Shown here: positions 30,995 to 39,440 of the stretch, piece after piece | How positions within the stretch are numbered: position 1 is the first letter of the stretch | How the letters are laid out: each line of letters begins with the position of its first letter | Assembly (NCBI GenBank): GCA_016873095.1 | Contig: VGYC01000026.1 | Location: forward strand, 1 to 52,436 | DNA: 52,436 bases | Reading direction: 5' to 3' | From: Planctomycetota bacterium | Lineage (GTDB): Bacteria; Planctomycetota; Planctomycetia; Gemmatales; Gemmataceae | Position numbers and translations under genes: made by a program | Notes under the pieces: model-generated | What the model was told of the DNA's origin: nothing | Database searches by the model: none | Seen by the model: only the letters and a program-made list of their open reading frames with translations

Positions 30995-33301
30995 GTGAGG
31001 ACTACATTGCCGAACTACTTGCTTCGCTCCTGGCCCCTCGATCCTGCGGTTGTGGGCTCGCTCCTGGCGACAGCGCTCATCTATGCGCGCGGCTGGATGC
31101 AGCTTCGCCGCCGCGGTTCCACGCGTTTCACGCTTCGCGGGCTTGTTTGCTTTCTAGCGGGACTGGGAGCCATCTTTCTGGCGCTCGCCTCACCGATTGA
31201 ATCGTTCTCGGGCTATTTGCTGCACATCCACATGGTGCAGCATCTCCTCTTGATGATGGCAGCGCCGCCGCTCCTGTGGCTAGGCGATCCGCTGCTGCCT
31301 CTGCTGCGCGGTTTGCCGCTGCCGGTGCGGCGCTACTGGGCCGGCCCGCTTTTTCAATGTCAATGGTTGCGAGCGCTTTGCAGCTGGTTGACGCGGCTGC
31401 CGGTTGCCTGGAGCCTGTTTGTGGGCTCGTTGTGGCTGTGGCACTCGCCGCGGCTCTATGAGACGGCGCTCGGGTCGCCGGCCTGGCACTTCGTTCAGCA
31501 TCTGTTCTTCCTTGGTACCGCGTTGCTCTTCTGGCTGCCGGTGGTGCGGCCCTTTCCGGGACACTGGCCGGCCAATCGCTGGCCGATCCTGCCGTACCTG
31601 TTTCTCGCCGACTTGCAAAATACCGCGCTATCGGCGTTGCTGGCATTCTCTGGGCAGCCGCTGTATCCGCACTATGCCGCCATGCCGCGACTGTGGGACA
31701 TCTCGGTCATGCAGGACCAGGCGATCGCCGGCGCCCTCATGTGGGTCCCGGGTTCGCTGGCGTTCATCGTGCCGCTGGCCTGGATCGGCTGCCGCATACT
31801 CTACGGCAAGTCTCGACCGTTGAGCGGGAAGCCGACGGCAGCCAGGCTTGCAGTCGGCAGCCGTGTGCCTCTGCCGTTGCTCGCGACAGCTTCCGCTCCG
31901 GATGTTCTGCGCTGGCCGCTCATCGGCCGATTGCTGCGCTGGCGGCACATCCGGCTCGCGATGCAGGTGCCGCTCGCCGTCATCGCGGCGCTGATCATCT
32001 GGGATGGTCTACTCGGCCCGCAAGTGTCGCCGATGAATCTGGCCGGCGTGGCGCCATGGATCCACTGGCGCGGGCTGGTGGTCCTTGGCTTGCTGGCCGC
32101 GGGCAACGTCTTCTGCATGGCCTGCCCGTTCCTGCTGCCGCGGAATCTCGCCCGGCGACGCTGGTCGCCGCGCTGGACCTGGCCGCGACGGCTGCGCTCC
32201 AAGTGGCTGGCGATTGTCTTGCTATTGCTCTTCTTCTGGGCATACGAAGCCTTCGCGCTGTGGTCCAGCCCGTGGTGGACGGCGTGGATCGCGCTGGCGT
32301 ACTTCCTGGCGGCGTTCGTGATCGATGCGTTTTTCCGCGGCGCGGCGTTTTGCAAGTACATCTGCCCTGTCGGGCAGTTTCATTTCGTGCAATCGCGCCT
32401 GTCGCCACTGTCCTTGCAGGTTCGCAATCATGAGACCTGTCACGATTGTACGAGCAAGGATTGCATCCGCGGACGTGAGGGAATCCCCGGCTGCGAGCTG
32501 AATATCTATCTGCCGCGGAAAACGGGTAACATGGACTGCACCATGTGCCTGGACTGCGTCCATGCCTGTCCGCACGATAACATTGGTCTGATCGCGGGAA
32601 CGCCGGGGCGGGACTTGCTAGTTGAAACGTCGCGCTCCGGTCTGGGACGTTTGAGCCGTCGGCTCGATGTCGGGGTGTTGAGCTCGCTGCTGGTGTTCGC
32701 CGCCTTCGCCAATGCCGCCGGAATGGTGGGCCCCGTCCTCGAAGTGCAGGACCGGCTGGCGATGGCGCTGGGCACACCGTTGCTCGTCAAGACCCTGTTC
32801 GTCGCGCTGACGATGGTGGCGCTGCCGATGATGCTGATCGCGACGGCCAACGCCACGAGTCGCTGGTGGAGCGGCGAAACCGGTCCGTGGCTGGAATCGG
32901 CGATCCGTTACGGGTACGCGTTGATTCCGCTCGGCTTCGGCATGTGGCTGACGCACTACTGCTTTCACCTGTTCACCAGTGCCGAGACCATCGTGCCGGT
33001 TGTGCAACGCCTTGTGGCGGACTGGAGCGGCCCGTGGCTGGGCGTTCCCGAATGGGCGTGTTGCTGCTGCGCCGCGGTCGGCACTTGGCTGCTGCGCCTC
33101 GAGATCATTTTTTTGGATGTAGGATTGCTGGCCTCGTTATTCGTGGGTTATCGTCTGGCCCGCGCCCGGCACGCGCTGCCGGCCGGCACGCTCAAGGCGT
33201 TTCTGCCCTGGGCGCTGCTGATGCTCGCGCTGTTCGCCGTCGGCATCTGGATCATCTTTCAGCCGATGGAGATGCGCGGCGCGCTGGAGATGGCGCGATG
33301 A
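30995..33301 (+). CDS. CtaG-type cytochrome oxidase assembly domain fused to a polyferredoxin (CcoG/NapH-like) membrane protein
   Basis: 768 residues from the GTG at 30995; a TTG at 31007, with GAGGGTGAGG before it, is an attractive alternative. Residues about 15-270 match Caa3_CtaG, multi-helix membrane proteins needed for assembly of caa3 oxidase: HIHMVQHLLLMMAAPPLLWLG (about 77-97), LWLWHSPRLYETAL, HFVQHLFFLGTALLFWLP, MQDQAIAGALMWVPGSL. Residues about 315-560 resemble CcoG/NapH: CMACPF (374-379), CKYICPVG (453-460), Cys482, 485, 490, 500, then CTMCLDCVHACP (515-526), a full 4Fe-4S CxxCxxCxxxC motif. About 200 more hydrophobic residues follow. Known: CcoG reduces copper for cbb3 oxidase assembly, CtaG belongs to oxidase copper biogenesis. 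Inference: one protein may reduce and deliver copper. The oxidase itself is not in the window. Confidence 0.82.
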   Translation: MRTTLPNYLLRSWPLDPAVVGSLLATALIYARGWMQLRRRGSTRFTLRGLVCFLAGLGAIFLALASPIESFSGYLLHIHMVQHLLLMMAAPPLLWLGDPLLPLLRGLPLPVRRYWAGPLFQCQWLRALCSWLTRLPVAWSLFVGSLWLWHSPRLYETALGSPAWHFVQHLFFLGTALLFWLPVVRPFPGHWPANRWPILPYLFLADLQNTALSALLAFSGQPLYPHYAAMPRLWDISVMQDQAIAGALMWVPGSLAFIVPLAWIGCRILYGKSRPLSGKPTAARLAVGSRVPLPLLATASAPDVLRWPLIGRLLRWRHIRLAMQVPLAVIAALIIWDGLLGPQVSPMNLAGVAPWIHWRGLVVLGLLAAGNVFCMACPFLLPRNLARRRWSPRWTWPRRLRSKWLAIVLLLLFFWAYEAFALWSSPWWTAWIALAYFLAAFVIDAFFRGAAFCKYICPVGQFHFVQSRLSPLSLQVRNHETCHDCTSKDCIRGREGIPGCELNIYLPRKTGNMDCTMCLDCVHACPHDNIGLIAGTPGRDLLVETSRSGLGRLSRRLDVGVLSSLLVFAAFANAAGMVGPVLEVQDRLAMALGTPLLVKTLFVALTMVALPMMLIATANATSRWWSGETGPWLESAIRYGYALIPLGFGMWLTHYCFHLFTSAETIVPVVQRLVADWSGPWLGVPEWACCCCAAVGTWLLRLEIIFLDVGLLASLFVGYRLARARHALPAGTLKAFLPWALLMLALFAVGIWIIFQPMEMRGALEMAR

Positions 33302-33357
33302 GTTGCGTGATCGACGTCGTGACCTGGATCATTCATTTCTGGCCGACTGTACTCTGA
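33298..33357 (+). CDS. possible 19-residue peptide overlapping the CtaG-fusion stop
   Basis: An ATG overlapping the preceding stop (ATGA) opens a frame MSCVIDVVTWIIHFWPTVL that ends in TGA at 33357. The peptide is strongly hydrophobic, as expected of a tiny membrane peptide, and its position would give translational coupling. It also overlaps the 3' end of the convergent kinase gene. Small cytochrome oxidase subunits or assembly peptides can be this short, but there is no independent evidence, and chance is possible. Confidence 0.3.
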   Translation: MSCVIDVVTWIIHFWPTVL

Positions 33358-35089
33358 GCCCTGGCGATGGCGGGGGTTGGCCTTGCGTCTGCCACCAAGC
33401 CGCGGCATCGGCCTGAGTCCACTGTCCCGCGCAGGTGCAGCGCTTCAAGGCTTGCTCCAGACTGTTTGCATCTTGAAAACGCCGGTCCGGTCTTTTGGCC
33501 AGGCAGGTCACGATCACCTGCTCCAGGTCGGCGGGCACTTCCGGTCGCAGTTTCGCTGGTGGTGCGACCGGATCGCTGAGATGAGCCGTTATCGTCTGCA
33601 CAACGCTGGGTCGGACGAAAGGCGGCTGGCCGGTAACCAAGAAATAGGCCATCGCGCCCAGGCTGTAGATGTCACTCGAGGGCAAGAGTTGCGCGACGCC
33701 GTTCGCTTGTTCGGGCGATAGATAGGCCGGAGTGCCGACGAGGACGCCATGGTGAGTAAGCCTGTCCGGTGCGTCGCCGAGATCCGTTTCCTGCACGAGC
33801 CCGAAATCGAGCAGCTTGGCCACATCGTGCACACCTCCGCGTTCACCGACAATGACGTTGCCAGGCTTGAGGTCGCGGTGGATCAGACTCTTGCTGTGGG
33901 CCTCGCCAAGTGCGGCACACACTTGTCGCAGCAGGTGTACCGCTCGTCCGGGCGGCAACGGGCCGTGCTTTCGGACCAGATCCTCGAGCGTCAGGCCGGG
34001 CAGGTACTCCATCACGTAGTAAAAGGTGCCATCCTCGGTGTGACCGTAGTCGAACACCTCGACAACATTCCAGTGTGTCAGACGTGTCATGGCCTGAACC
34101 TCGCGTTCGAAGCGATGAAGCATGGCAGCGTCAGCAGCCTTTTCGGGGCGGATCAGCTTGACGGCACAAGGGCGTTTGAGCAAGCGGTGCTCGGCCAGGT
34201 AGACCTCTCCCATGCCGCCGGCGCCCAGCCGCCGCGAGAGCTTATACTGCCCGAGTTGGCGAGTGGCGTGGGCGACTTCGCGCAGGGTCGTGATTTTGTG
34301 CGTGCCATAAATGGCGAGCACTGCCCCGACCGCCAAGACGAGAGCCATTTGCGGTAGCGCCTCGCGAAGAACAGGCTCGGACCAACCCGGGGGCACCTCA
34401 GGGCCCAGGCACAGGACCCCGACCGTCAGAAGAGGAAGAATGGCAAGAAAACTGGTCACCAGGACACAGCGCCGCCAGGTATTGGGGATAAACAAGCCAT
34501 AGCCGACCAGCCACAACGCCCAGTTACTGGCCTCGGAGCTCAGGTACCGCGCGGCCTGGTCCGCATAAATCTGCGCGGATGGCGCGCCATAAAACCGCAA
34601 GGCGCTGCTGTGCAGCACCAGCACCCCGGATCCTGCAGCCAATCCCACGATGGCCAATTCGATTGAACGCAATTGCCGCAGGGACAGCGAGCGCCGGCCC
34701 CAGATGACCCCAGTCAAAGCTACGCACCCGAGCGGAATCACGATCTCCGTTACGAATTGAGCGGGGCGCCGTGTCAGGAACACGGACAGTTCGCTGTAAA
34801 ACAATCGCCACGCTTGGGGTTCTAGGATTTGATCGATGACCAGGTAAAGGGAGAAGAGTAGGGCAATGATCTTTAGCCGCCGGTGTAGCAGGTCGCGGAC
34901 TTGAAGCTGCAGCGACGGCGAAGCTTGTTTGACAAGAGCCGGCCGCAACGCGGGCAATGCTTCCCCAGCGGCCAGGCCATCATCGGTGATGGGCTTCCGC
35001 GACCAGTCAGCCGTGGTAGCCGGTGACGCCTGTGGGTCCGATGGGAAGCCCACGTGCGGACAGTTGCCATTCGCCTGATCTTGCGCCAT
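33329..35089 (-). CDS. membrane-anchored serine/threonine protein kinase
   Basis: 586 residues. Topology is unusual for a Hanks-type kinase: several hydrophobic segments come first (about residues 70-270: IIALLFSLYLVI, FVTEIVIPLGCVALTGVIW, LAIVGLAAGSGVLVL, LWLVGYGLFIP, VTSFLAILPLLTVGVL, LVLAVGAVLAIYG), and the kinase domain is C-terminal. Kinase signatures: LGAGGMGEVYLAEH, CAVKLIRPE, LIHRDLKPGNVIV, LLDFGLVQ (a true DFG), GTPAYLSPEQANG, DIYSLGAMAYFLVTGQPPF, AKRPDRRF. The membrane part may sense a signal; the ligand is unknown. Faces the CtaG fusion tail to tail with a small overlap. Confidence 0.92.
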   Translation of the reverse strand: MAQDQANGNCPHVGFPSDPQASPATTADWSRKPITDDGLAAGEALPALRPALVKQASPSLQLQVRDLLHRRLKIIALLFSLYLVIDQILEPQAWRLFYSELSVFLTRRPAQFVTEIVIPLGCVALTGVIWGRRSLSLRQLRSIELAIVGLAAGSGVLVLHSSALRFYGAPSAQIYADQAARYLSSEASNWALWLVGYGLFIPNTWRRCVLVTSFLAILPLLTVGVLCLGPEVPPGWSEPVLREALPQMALVLAVGAVLAIYGTHKITTLREVAHATRQLGQYKLSRRLGAGGMGEVYLAEHRLLKRPCAVKLIRPEKAADAAMLHRFEREVQAMTRLTHWNVVEVFDYGHTEDGTFYYVMEYLPGLTLEDLVRKHGPLPPGRAVHLLRQVCAALGEAHSKSLIHRDLKPGNVIVGERGGVHDVAKLLDFGLVQETDLGDAPDRLTHHGVLVGTPAYLSPEQANGVAQLLPSSDIYSLGAMAYFLVTGQPPFVRPSVVQTITAHLSDPVAPPAKLRPEVPADLEQVIVTCLAKRPDRRFQDANSLEQALKRCTCAGQWTQADAAAWWQTQGQPPPSPGLRVQSARNE

Positions 35090-35164
35090 GCTGCAATTTA
35101 CACTACGGGCCAGTAGGAAGACCAGGAGGGCCTTCGGTATCGAGCAAAATGCAGGTGGTCAATG

Positions 35165-36484
35165 TCAGGCATTCGTGACGATCTGTGTGTATTCGCCGCG
35201 CCCGACAAGGCGCCCGCGCGGAGGCCGCACGACCACGCGCAGCAAGTCATTGGTGAGGTTGGCCGTGAGGCTAAAAGGCACTTGCACGACCTCGTTGTCA
35301 ACTCCGTCCGGGCACACTTCGCGGACATTCCCCTGGGCGGTCCCCTGAACAAGCACGCTGCCGAGAGAGCCGCCCACTACCCCCGTAGCCGATCCGCTGA
35401 AGTAGACCCGACAGCCGTCGGGGCAGGAGGCGCTTCCTGATCCGCGGGCGGAAAAGGTACCGGACAAGCTGCCGTCGCCGTTCAGGGTCGTTTGTGCACT
35501 GACGCCGAAGATGCCGCCGGCGCCGCAGCCTTCGATCTGCCCGGCTAGCGGTAGACGGGCGTTAAAAGAAATCGACACAGTCGTGCTCGCCGCCGCCGCC
35601 AGCAGGACCGACCAGTCAATACGATCGGCACCGCCCTGGGGCACCAGCGTATCTCGGCCCACGCTAGAGATGAAGACATCGTTGCCCCGGCCGGATTTGA
35701 TGACATCATTGCCATCGCCGCCGTCGAGCCGATCGTTCGTATTACTTCCCAGGATGGTGTCGTCCCCTGGCCCGCCAAAAGCAACCAGCCGCGCAATCAT
35801 GTTCTGGCCACGGATTTGGTCATTGCCGCCGTGGGACCGAACTCGGTATTCGCGCACATCCGACATGATTTGTGGGATGCTCCTGGAATTGATAAAGATC
35901 TGACCGTTGGTTATCGTGATGACTTCGTTGTCCTGCGAGCCGTGAACCATGACCGGGCCACCGCTGCTGCCGGAGGAGGCTCGGAGGCCGTAGCTGCCTC
36001 GGAAGGCGACGGTGTTATCTTCGTTGTGCGCGTCGCCATCGCTTTCGGCGACCAAATCGTCGGCATCCGCCACCGCCAGCAGGAAGTAGTCCGCAAGCGG
36101 ATCTCCCGCGCCCGCGCCTGGGAGCGCAATCTTGCCAGGCCCTGCGCCGAGATTGAGCTTCTTGGTATGGACGCCCAGGCTCAGGTCGGACGCGGCCGAA
36201 ATGGTCGTGCCGCTGACCAGCGTGTCGCCGGCGTCCCACTGATCGTCGGCGGAGCGAAAGAACTGTAGCTTGAAGGACGGCGCCGCCTCGTTGAGGATGG
36301 CATAGCGGATCGCGATCTTGGTGCCCGCGACCGCGCCCGAGAACGCCTGAACCTGAATGTCTGTAGCCGGCGCCAGTCGATCTTCGAGCACTTCAAGCCG
36401 CGGCATGGCGCGGTGGGCGCGGTGGGCGCGTGGCTGAAGGCCTGCCGACCTGGAAAACAGCCGCGACAATAGCGATCGCACCAA
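35165..36484 (-). CDS. RTX-like repeat cell-surface protein with planctomycete LEVLEDR-type N-terminus
   Basis: 439 residues from a GTG (36484) with GAGGAG 9 bases upstream. The N-terminus holds MPRLEVLEDRLAPATD, a variant of the motif that opens many planctomycete exported proteins. A beta-rich domain follows (AYAILNEAAPSFKLQFF-like, DQWDAGDTLVSGT, DPLADYFLLAVADADD), resembling a CARDB-type Ig-like fold. Around 215-290 come calcium-binding RTX-type nonapeptides (GGPGDDTILGSNTNDRLDGGDGNDVIKSGRGNDVF, shown in part as GGDGNDVI and GRGND). The C-terminal third (from about 290) has GCGAGGIFGV and two CPDG segments and is not recognised. Probably exported and calcium-stabilised; role unknown. Promoter candidate at 36571-36599. 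Confidence 0.75.
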   Translation of the reverse strand: MVRSLLSRLFSRSAGLQPRAHRAHRAMPRLEVLEDRLAPATDIQVQAFSGAVAGTKIAIRYAILNEAAPSFKLQFFRSADDQWDAGDTLVSGTTISAASDLSLGVHTKKLNLGAGPGKIALPGAGAGDPLADYFLLAVADADDLVAESDGDAHNEDNTVAFRGSYGLRASSGSSGGPVMVHGSQDNEVITITNGQIFINSRSIPQIMSDVREYRVRSHGGNDQIRGQNMIARLVAFGGPGDDTILGSNTNDRLDGGDGNDVIKSGRGNDVFISSVGRDTLVPQGGADRIDWSVLLAAAASTTVSISFNARLPLAGQIEGCGAGGIFGVSAQTTLNGDGSLSGTFSARGSGSASCPDGCRVYFSGSATGVVGGSLGSVLVQGTAQGNVREVCPDGVDNEVVQVPFSLTANLTNDLLRVVVRPPRGRLVGRGEYTQIVTNA

Positions 36485-36570
36485 TGCAAGCTCCTCGATG
36501 TAAAGTGATCGCCCCAGGTCGTTGGCTGTGGTCTGCGCGCCCGGGTAACCATTTGCTATACAGATACTCT

Positions 36571-36599
36571 CTTGTAACCAGGCGAGTGGCTCGGGTCAA
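36571..36599 (-). promoter_or_regulatory. promoter candidate of the RTX-like gene
   Basis: On the minus strand TTGACC (36594-36599), a 17-base spacer and TACAAG (36571-36576). The stretch 36485-36821 has no gene; it holds this candidate, the ribosome site of the RTX gene, and on the plus strand the uvrB promoter candidate. No other structure was recognised. Confidence 0.4.
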
Positions 36600-36716
36600 G
36601 TAAAAAGTCAACGTTGCCTGGCACTTTCCTACGTCATCCAGGGCAACGATATCGGATGCGCAAAAAGCTTGTAGTAACCGAGCAAGATGCTTGGCGCTCC
36701 GTCGAGTAATGCCCAT

Positions 36717-36722
36717 TATAAT
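36717..36722 (+). promoter_or_regulatory. -10 element upstream of uvrB
   Basis: A perfect TATAAT lies 99 bases before the uvrB ATG. A TTGGCG (36691-36696) is too far (20 bases) for a standard -35, so the promoter is only partly supported. No operator such as a recognisable SOS box was seen. Confidence 0.45.
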
Positions 36723-36821
36723 GAGCTTCGGGTGCCCGGTTTCAAGCTTCACAATTGGGACGTGCGTTCATCTTGACGACCCTTGGAGCGAAATCACGGA
36801 CTGAGAGATTCGCCACTGACC

Positions 36822-38834
36822 ATGCCAGCCACATTCGAAGTCGTCAGCAAGTTCCAGCCCGCCGGTGATCAGCCGGCAGCCATCGAGCAGCTCGTTTCAG
36901 GCTACCATCGCGATCAAAAGCGCCAGATCCTCATGGGCGTCACCGGCAGCGGCAAGACGTTCACCGCCGCCCATGTCATTGCCCGGCTCAACAAGCCCAC
37001 GCTAGTCCTGTCACACAATAAGACGCTCGCGGCCCAGCTGTACAAGGAGTTCCGCGGCTTCTTCCCGCGCAACGCCGTCCATTACTTCGTCAGCTACTAC
37101 GACTATTACCAGCCGGAAGCCTACATCCCGCAGCGCGACATCTACATCGAGAAAGACGCGCAGATCAACGAGAACATCGACCGGCTGCGGCTGGCGGCCA
37201 CCAGCGCCCTGGTCAGCCGTGAGGATGTCATCATCGTCGCCAGCGTTTCTTGCATTTACGGCCTGGGTTCGCCAAGCGATTACAAGCGCATGATGATCTA
37301 CCTCAAGAAGGGGGAGATGGTCGAGCGCGATCAGCTCCTCCTCAAGCTGGTGGACATCCAGTATGAACGCAACGATGTCAGCTTCACGCGCGGCAAGTTC
37401 CGCGTCCGCGGCGACGTCGTCGAGGTCTGGCCGGCCCACGAGGAATATGCCTTCCGCATCGAGCTCTTTGGCGATGAGATCGACGCGCTCACGTTCATCA
37501 ACCCCACCAGCGGCGAGACGCTGCGCGTCGTGGATGAGTTGTACGTCTACCCGGCCAAGCACTTCGTGACGCCGGAGGAGCGCATCCGCGGCGCCGTCGA
37601 TGGCATCGGCCAGGAGCTGGAGCAACGCCTCGCCCAGTTTCGCAACGAGGGCAAGCTGCTGGAAGCGCAACGACTGTCGGCGCGCACGCGCTTCGACATG
37701 GAGATGTTGCTCGAGGTGGGTCATTGTCCTGGGATCGAGAACTACTCGAGGTGGCTGGCGGGCCGGCCGGCGGGGGAGCCGCCATACACGCTCATCGACT
37801 TCTTCCCGCCGGATTTCGTCACCGTGGTGGATGAATCGCACGTGACCTTGCCGCAGGTGCGCGGCATGTTCGCCGGCGACCATAGCCGCAAGACCACGCT
37901 CGTCGAGCATGGTTTCCGGCTTCCCAGCGCGCTCGACAATCGGCCGATGCGCTTCGACGAGTGGGAGAAACGGCTCGGCACGGTGCTCTACATGTCCGCC
38001 ACGCCGGGACCGCACGAGCTGGAAGTCTGCGGCGGCGAGTTCGTCGAGCAGGTCATCCGGCCGACGGGGCTGGTCGATCCGGTGCTGCACGTGCGTCCGG
38101 CCCGCGGTCAGGTCCCCAACCTGGTGAACGAGATCAAGGCTCGCGCCGACAGGAAGGAACGCACGCTGGTGACGACGCTCACCAAGCGCATGGCCGAGGA
38201 CCTGAGCACGTTCCTGCGTGAGGCAGGGCTGCGCTGCAAATGGCTGCACTCCGAGCTGGACGCCATCGAGCGCGTGCAGATCCTGCGCGAGCTGCGCGAA
38301 GGCGCCTTCGACGTGCTGGTCGGCGTCAACCTGTTGCGCGAGGGTCTCGACCTGCCGGAGGTGTCGCTGGTCGCGATTCTCGACGCGGACAAGGAGGGCT
38401 TCCTGCGCAGCGACACGTCGCTGATCCAGACGATCGGCCGGGCCGCGCGCAACGTGAACGCCGAGGTGATCCTGTACGCCGACCGCGTGACGGACTCGAT
38501 GCAGCGCGCCATGGACGAGACTTCGCGCCGCCGCGAGCTGCAACTGGACTACAACGCGAAGCACAACATCACGCCGGAAAGCGTGCGCTCGGCCATCACG
38601 ATGGGCATCGAGGAAGAGATCAACGCGCATAAGACTGCGACGGAGGCGGCCGGCATCAAGGGCGAGGACTACGTCACCGAGGAGTATCTGGAAGAGCTGC
38701 ACGGCGAGATGCTGGCCGCCGCCGCCAACCTGGAGTTCGAACGCGCCGCCGAGTTGCGCGACCGCATCGCCAAACTACGCGGGCAGCCGACGGCGTCGCC
38801 GCAGGGGAAGAAGCGAAGGGGGCGAAGACGATGA
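36822..38834 (+). CDS. uvrB: excinuclease ABC subunit UvrB
   Basis: Damage-verifying helicase of nucleotide excision repair; loads onto DNA with UvrA and recruits UvrC. 670 residues from the ATG at 36822, preceding the conserved FEVVSKFQPAGDQPAAI; a TTG upstream at 36783 is not needed. Motifs: Walker A MGVTGSGKTFTAAHVIA; beta-hairpin region YYDYYQPEAYIP; the Tyr-rich segment SYYDYYQ; VDESHVTLPQVRGM (Walker B region); YMSATPGPHEL; TLTKRMAEDL; GVNLLREGLDLPEV; QTIGRAARN; and the C-terminal UvrC-binding UVR motif with EFERAAELRDRI (about 643-654). uvrA and uvrC are not in the window. Highly conserved and complete. Confidence 0.97.
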   Translation: MPATFEVVSKFQPAGDQPAAIEQLVSGYHRDQKRQILMGVTGSGKTFTAAHVIARLNKPTLVLSHNKTLAAQLYKEFRGFFPRNAVHYFVSYYDYYQPEAYIPQRDIYIEKDAQINENIDRLRLAATSALVSREDVIIVASVSCIYGLGSPSDYKRMMIYLKKGEMVERDQLLLKLVDIQYERNDVSFTRGKFRVRGDVVEVWPAHEEYAFRIELFGDEIDALTFINPTSGETLRVVDELYVYPAKHFVTPEERIRGAVDGIGQELEQRLAQFRNEGKLLEAQRLSARTRFDMEMLLEVGHCPGIENYSRWLAGRPAGEPPYTLIDFFPPDFVTVVDESHVTLPQVRGMFAGDHSRKTTLVEHGFRLPSALDNRPMRFDEWEKRLGTVLYMSATPGPHELEVCGGEFVEQVIRPTGLVDPVLHVRPARGQVPNLVNEIKARADRKERTLVTTLTKRMAEDLSTFLREAGLRCKWLHSELDAIERVQILRELREGAFDVLVGVNLLREGLDLPEVSLVAILDADKEGFLRSDTSLIQTIGRAARNVNAEVILYADRVTDSMQRAMDETSRRRELQLDYNAKHNITPESVRSAITMGIEEEINAHKTATEAAGIKGEDYVTEEYLEELHGEMLAAAANLEFERAAELRDRIAKLRGQPTASPQGKKRRGRRR

Positions 38835-38943
38835 TTACCAAACGAGCGTAAGGAAACTTTGCTCGGCGGTTTCGCGCACCATCACGCGCGATGACTTGCG
38901 CGAATCCGCCAAGCGAGCTTGAACTACGCATGTCTGCGGGAAG

Positions 38944-39300
38944 CTAACCTTGCACGACGCGGTAGCCGCCGTGGCGCGGGAAGCGGATGACCACGCAGTG
39001 GCCGCAGCTCCAGCGGTAGACGACGCGGCCGCAGCCGATCAGCGTGCGGTGATGAGTGACGCACGGGGCCCCGACGCAGCAGGCCGGCAGGCACACCGGG
39101 ACGTCATAGCAGCAGCCGTTGCAGGGATGCGTGACCTTGAGCAGGATCTTCTGCGGACCAGCGGGAACGAGCAGCGGCGCGGGCGCGAGCGGGGCAACCT
39201 GCGTCGGCATGATCGGAATCGGCACGTCGGCGCGGGCGGTCGTTGTCAGGCCGAGCGTGATCGCCACCAGGCCGGCAAGCCGGGAAATCGACGAAAGCAT
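38944..39300 (-). CDS. small exported cysteine-rich protein
   Basis: 118 residues with a signal peptide (ISRLAGLVAITLGLTTTARA). The mature part has a Pro-rich stretch (PIMPTQVAPLAPAPLLVPAGP) followed by ten cysteines in CNGCCYDVPVCLPACCVGAPCV, CGRVVYRWSCGHCVV arrangements. The spacing (CNGCC, CxxxxCC, CGHC) might form disulfides or bind metal. Not recognised; planctomycetes often carry such short exported Cys-rich proteins. It is transcribed divergent from nothing nearby: ino1 lies upstream on the same strand. The ATG start at 39300 has AGGTG about ten bases before it. Confidence 0.65.
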   Translation of the reverse strand: MLSSISRLAGLVAITLGLTTTARADVPIPIMPTQVAPLAPAPLLVPAGPQKILLKVTHPCNGCCYDVPVCLPACCVGAPCVTHHRTLIGCGRVVYRWSCGHCVVIRFPRHGGYRVVQG

Positions 39301-39407
39301 GAGACACCTCCCAATTCGTGAAGTTTCCGGCTGGGGTTTTCTGCCGCTAGGACCCTTTCATGCTAGCAGACAGGCGGGGAATGGGAAGGGCAAAAGTGAC
39401 GGTACGG

Positions 39408-39439
39408 TGTCAACGTGTCAGCTTGTCAGCTTGTCAGCG
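39408..39439 (+). repeat. short tandem repeat, 8-base unit
   Basis: Four 8-base units in a row (TGTCAACG, TGTCAGCT, TGTCAGCT, TGTCAGCG), followed by TTCAACG. The array abuts the stop codon of the inositol phosphate synthase gene (39441-39443). Copy number may vary between strains. Confidence 0.7.
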
Positions 39440-39440
39440 T

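Noticed and set aside
37011-38702. 563-codon frame opposite uvrB.
   Set aside because: Antisense to a fully conserved gene; composition is a codon-position artefact.
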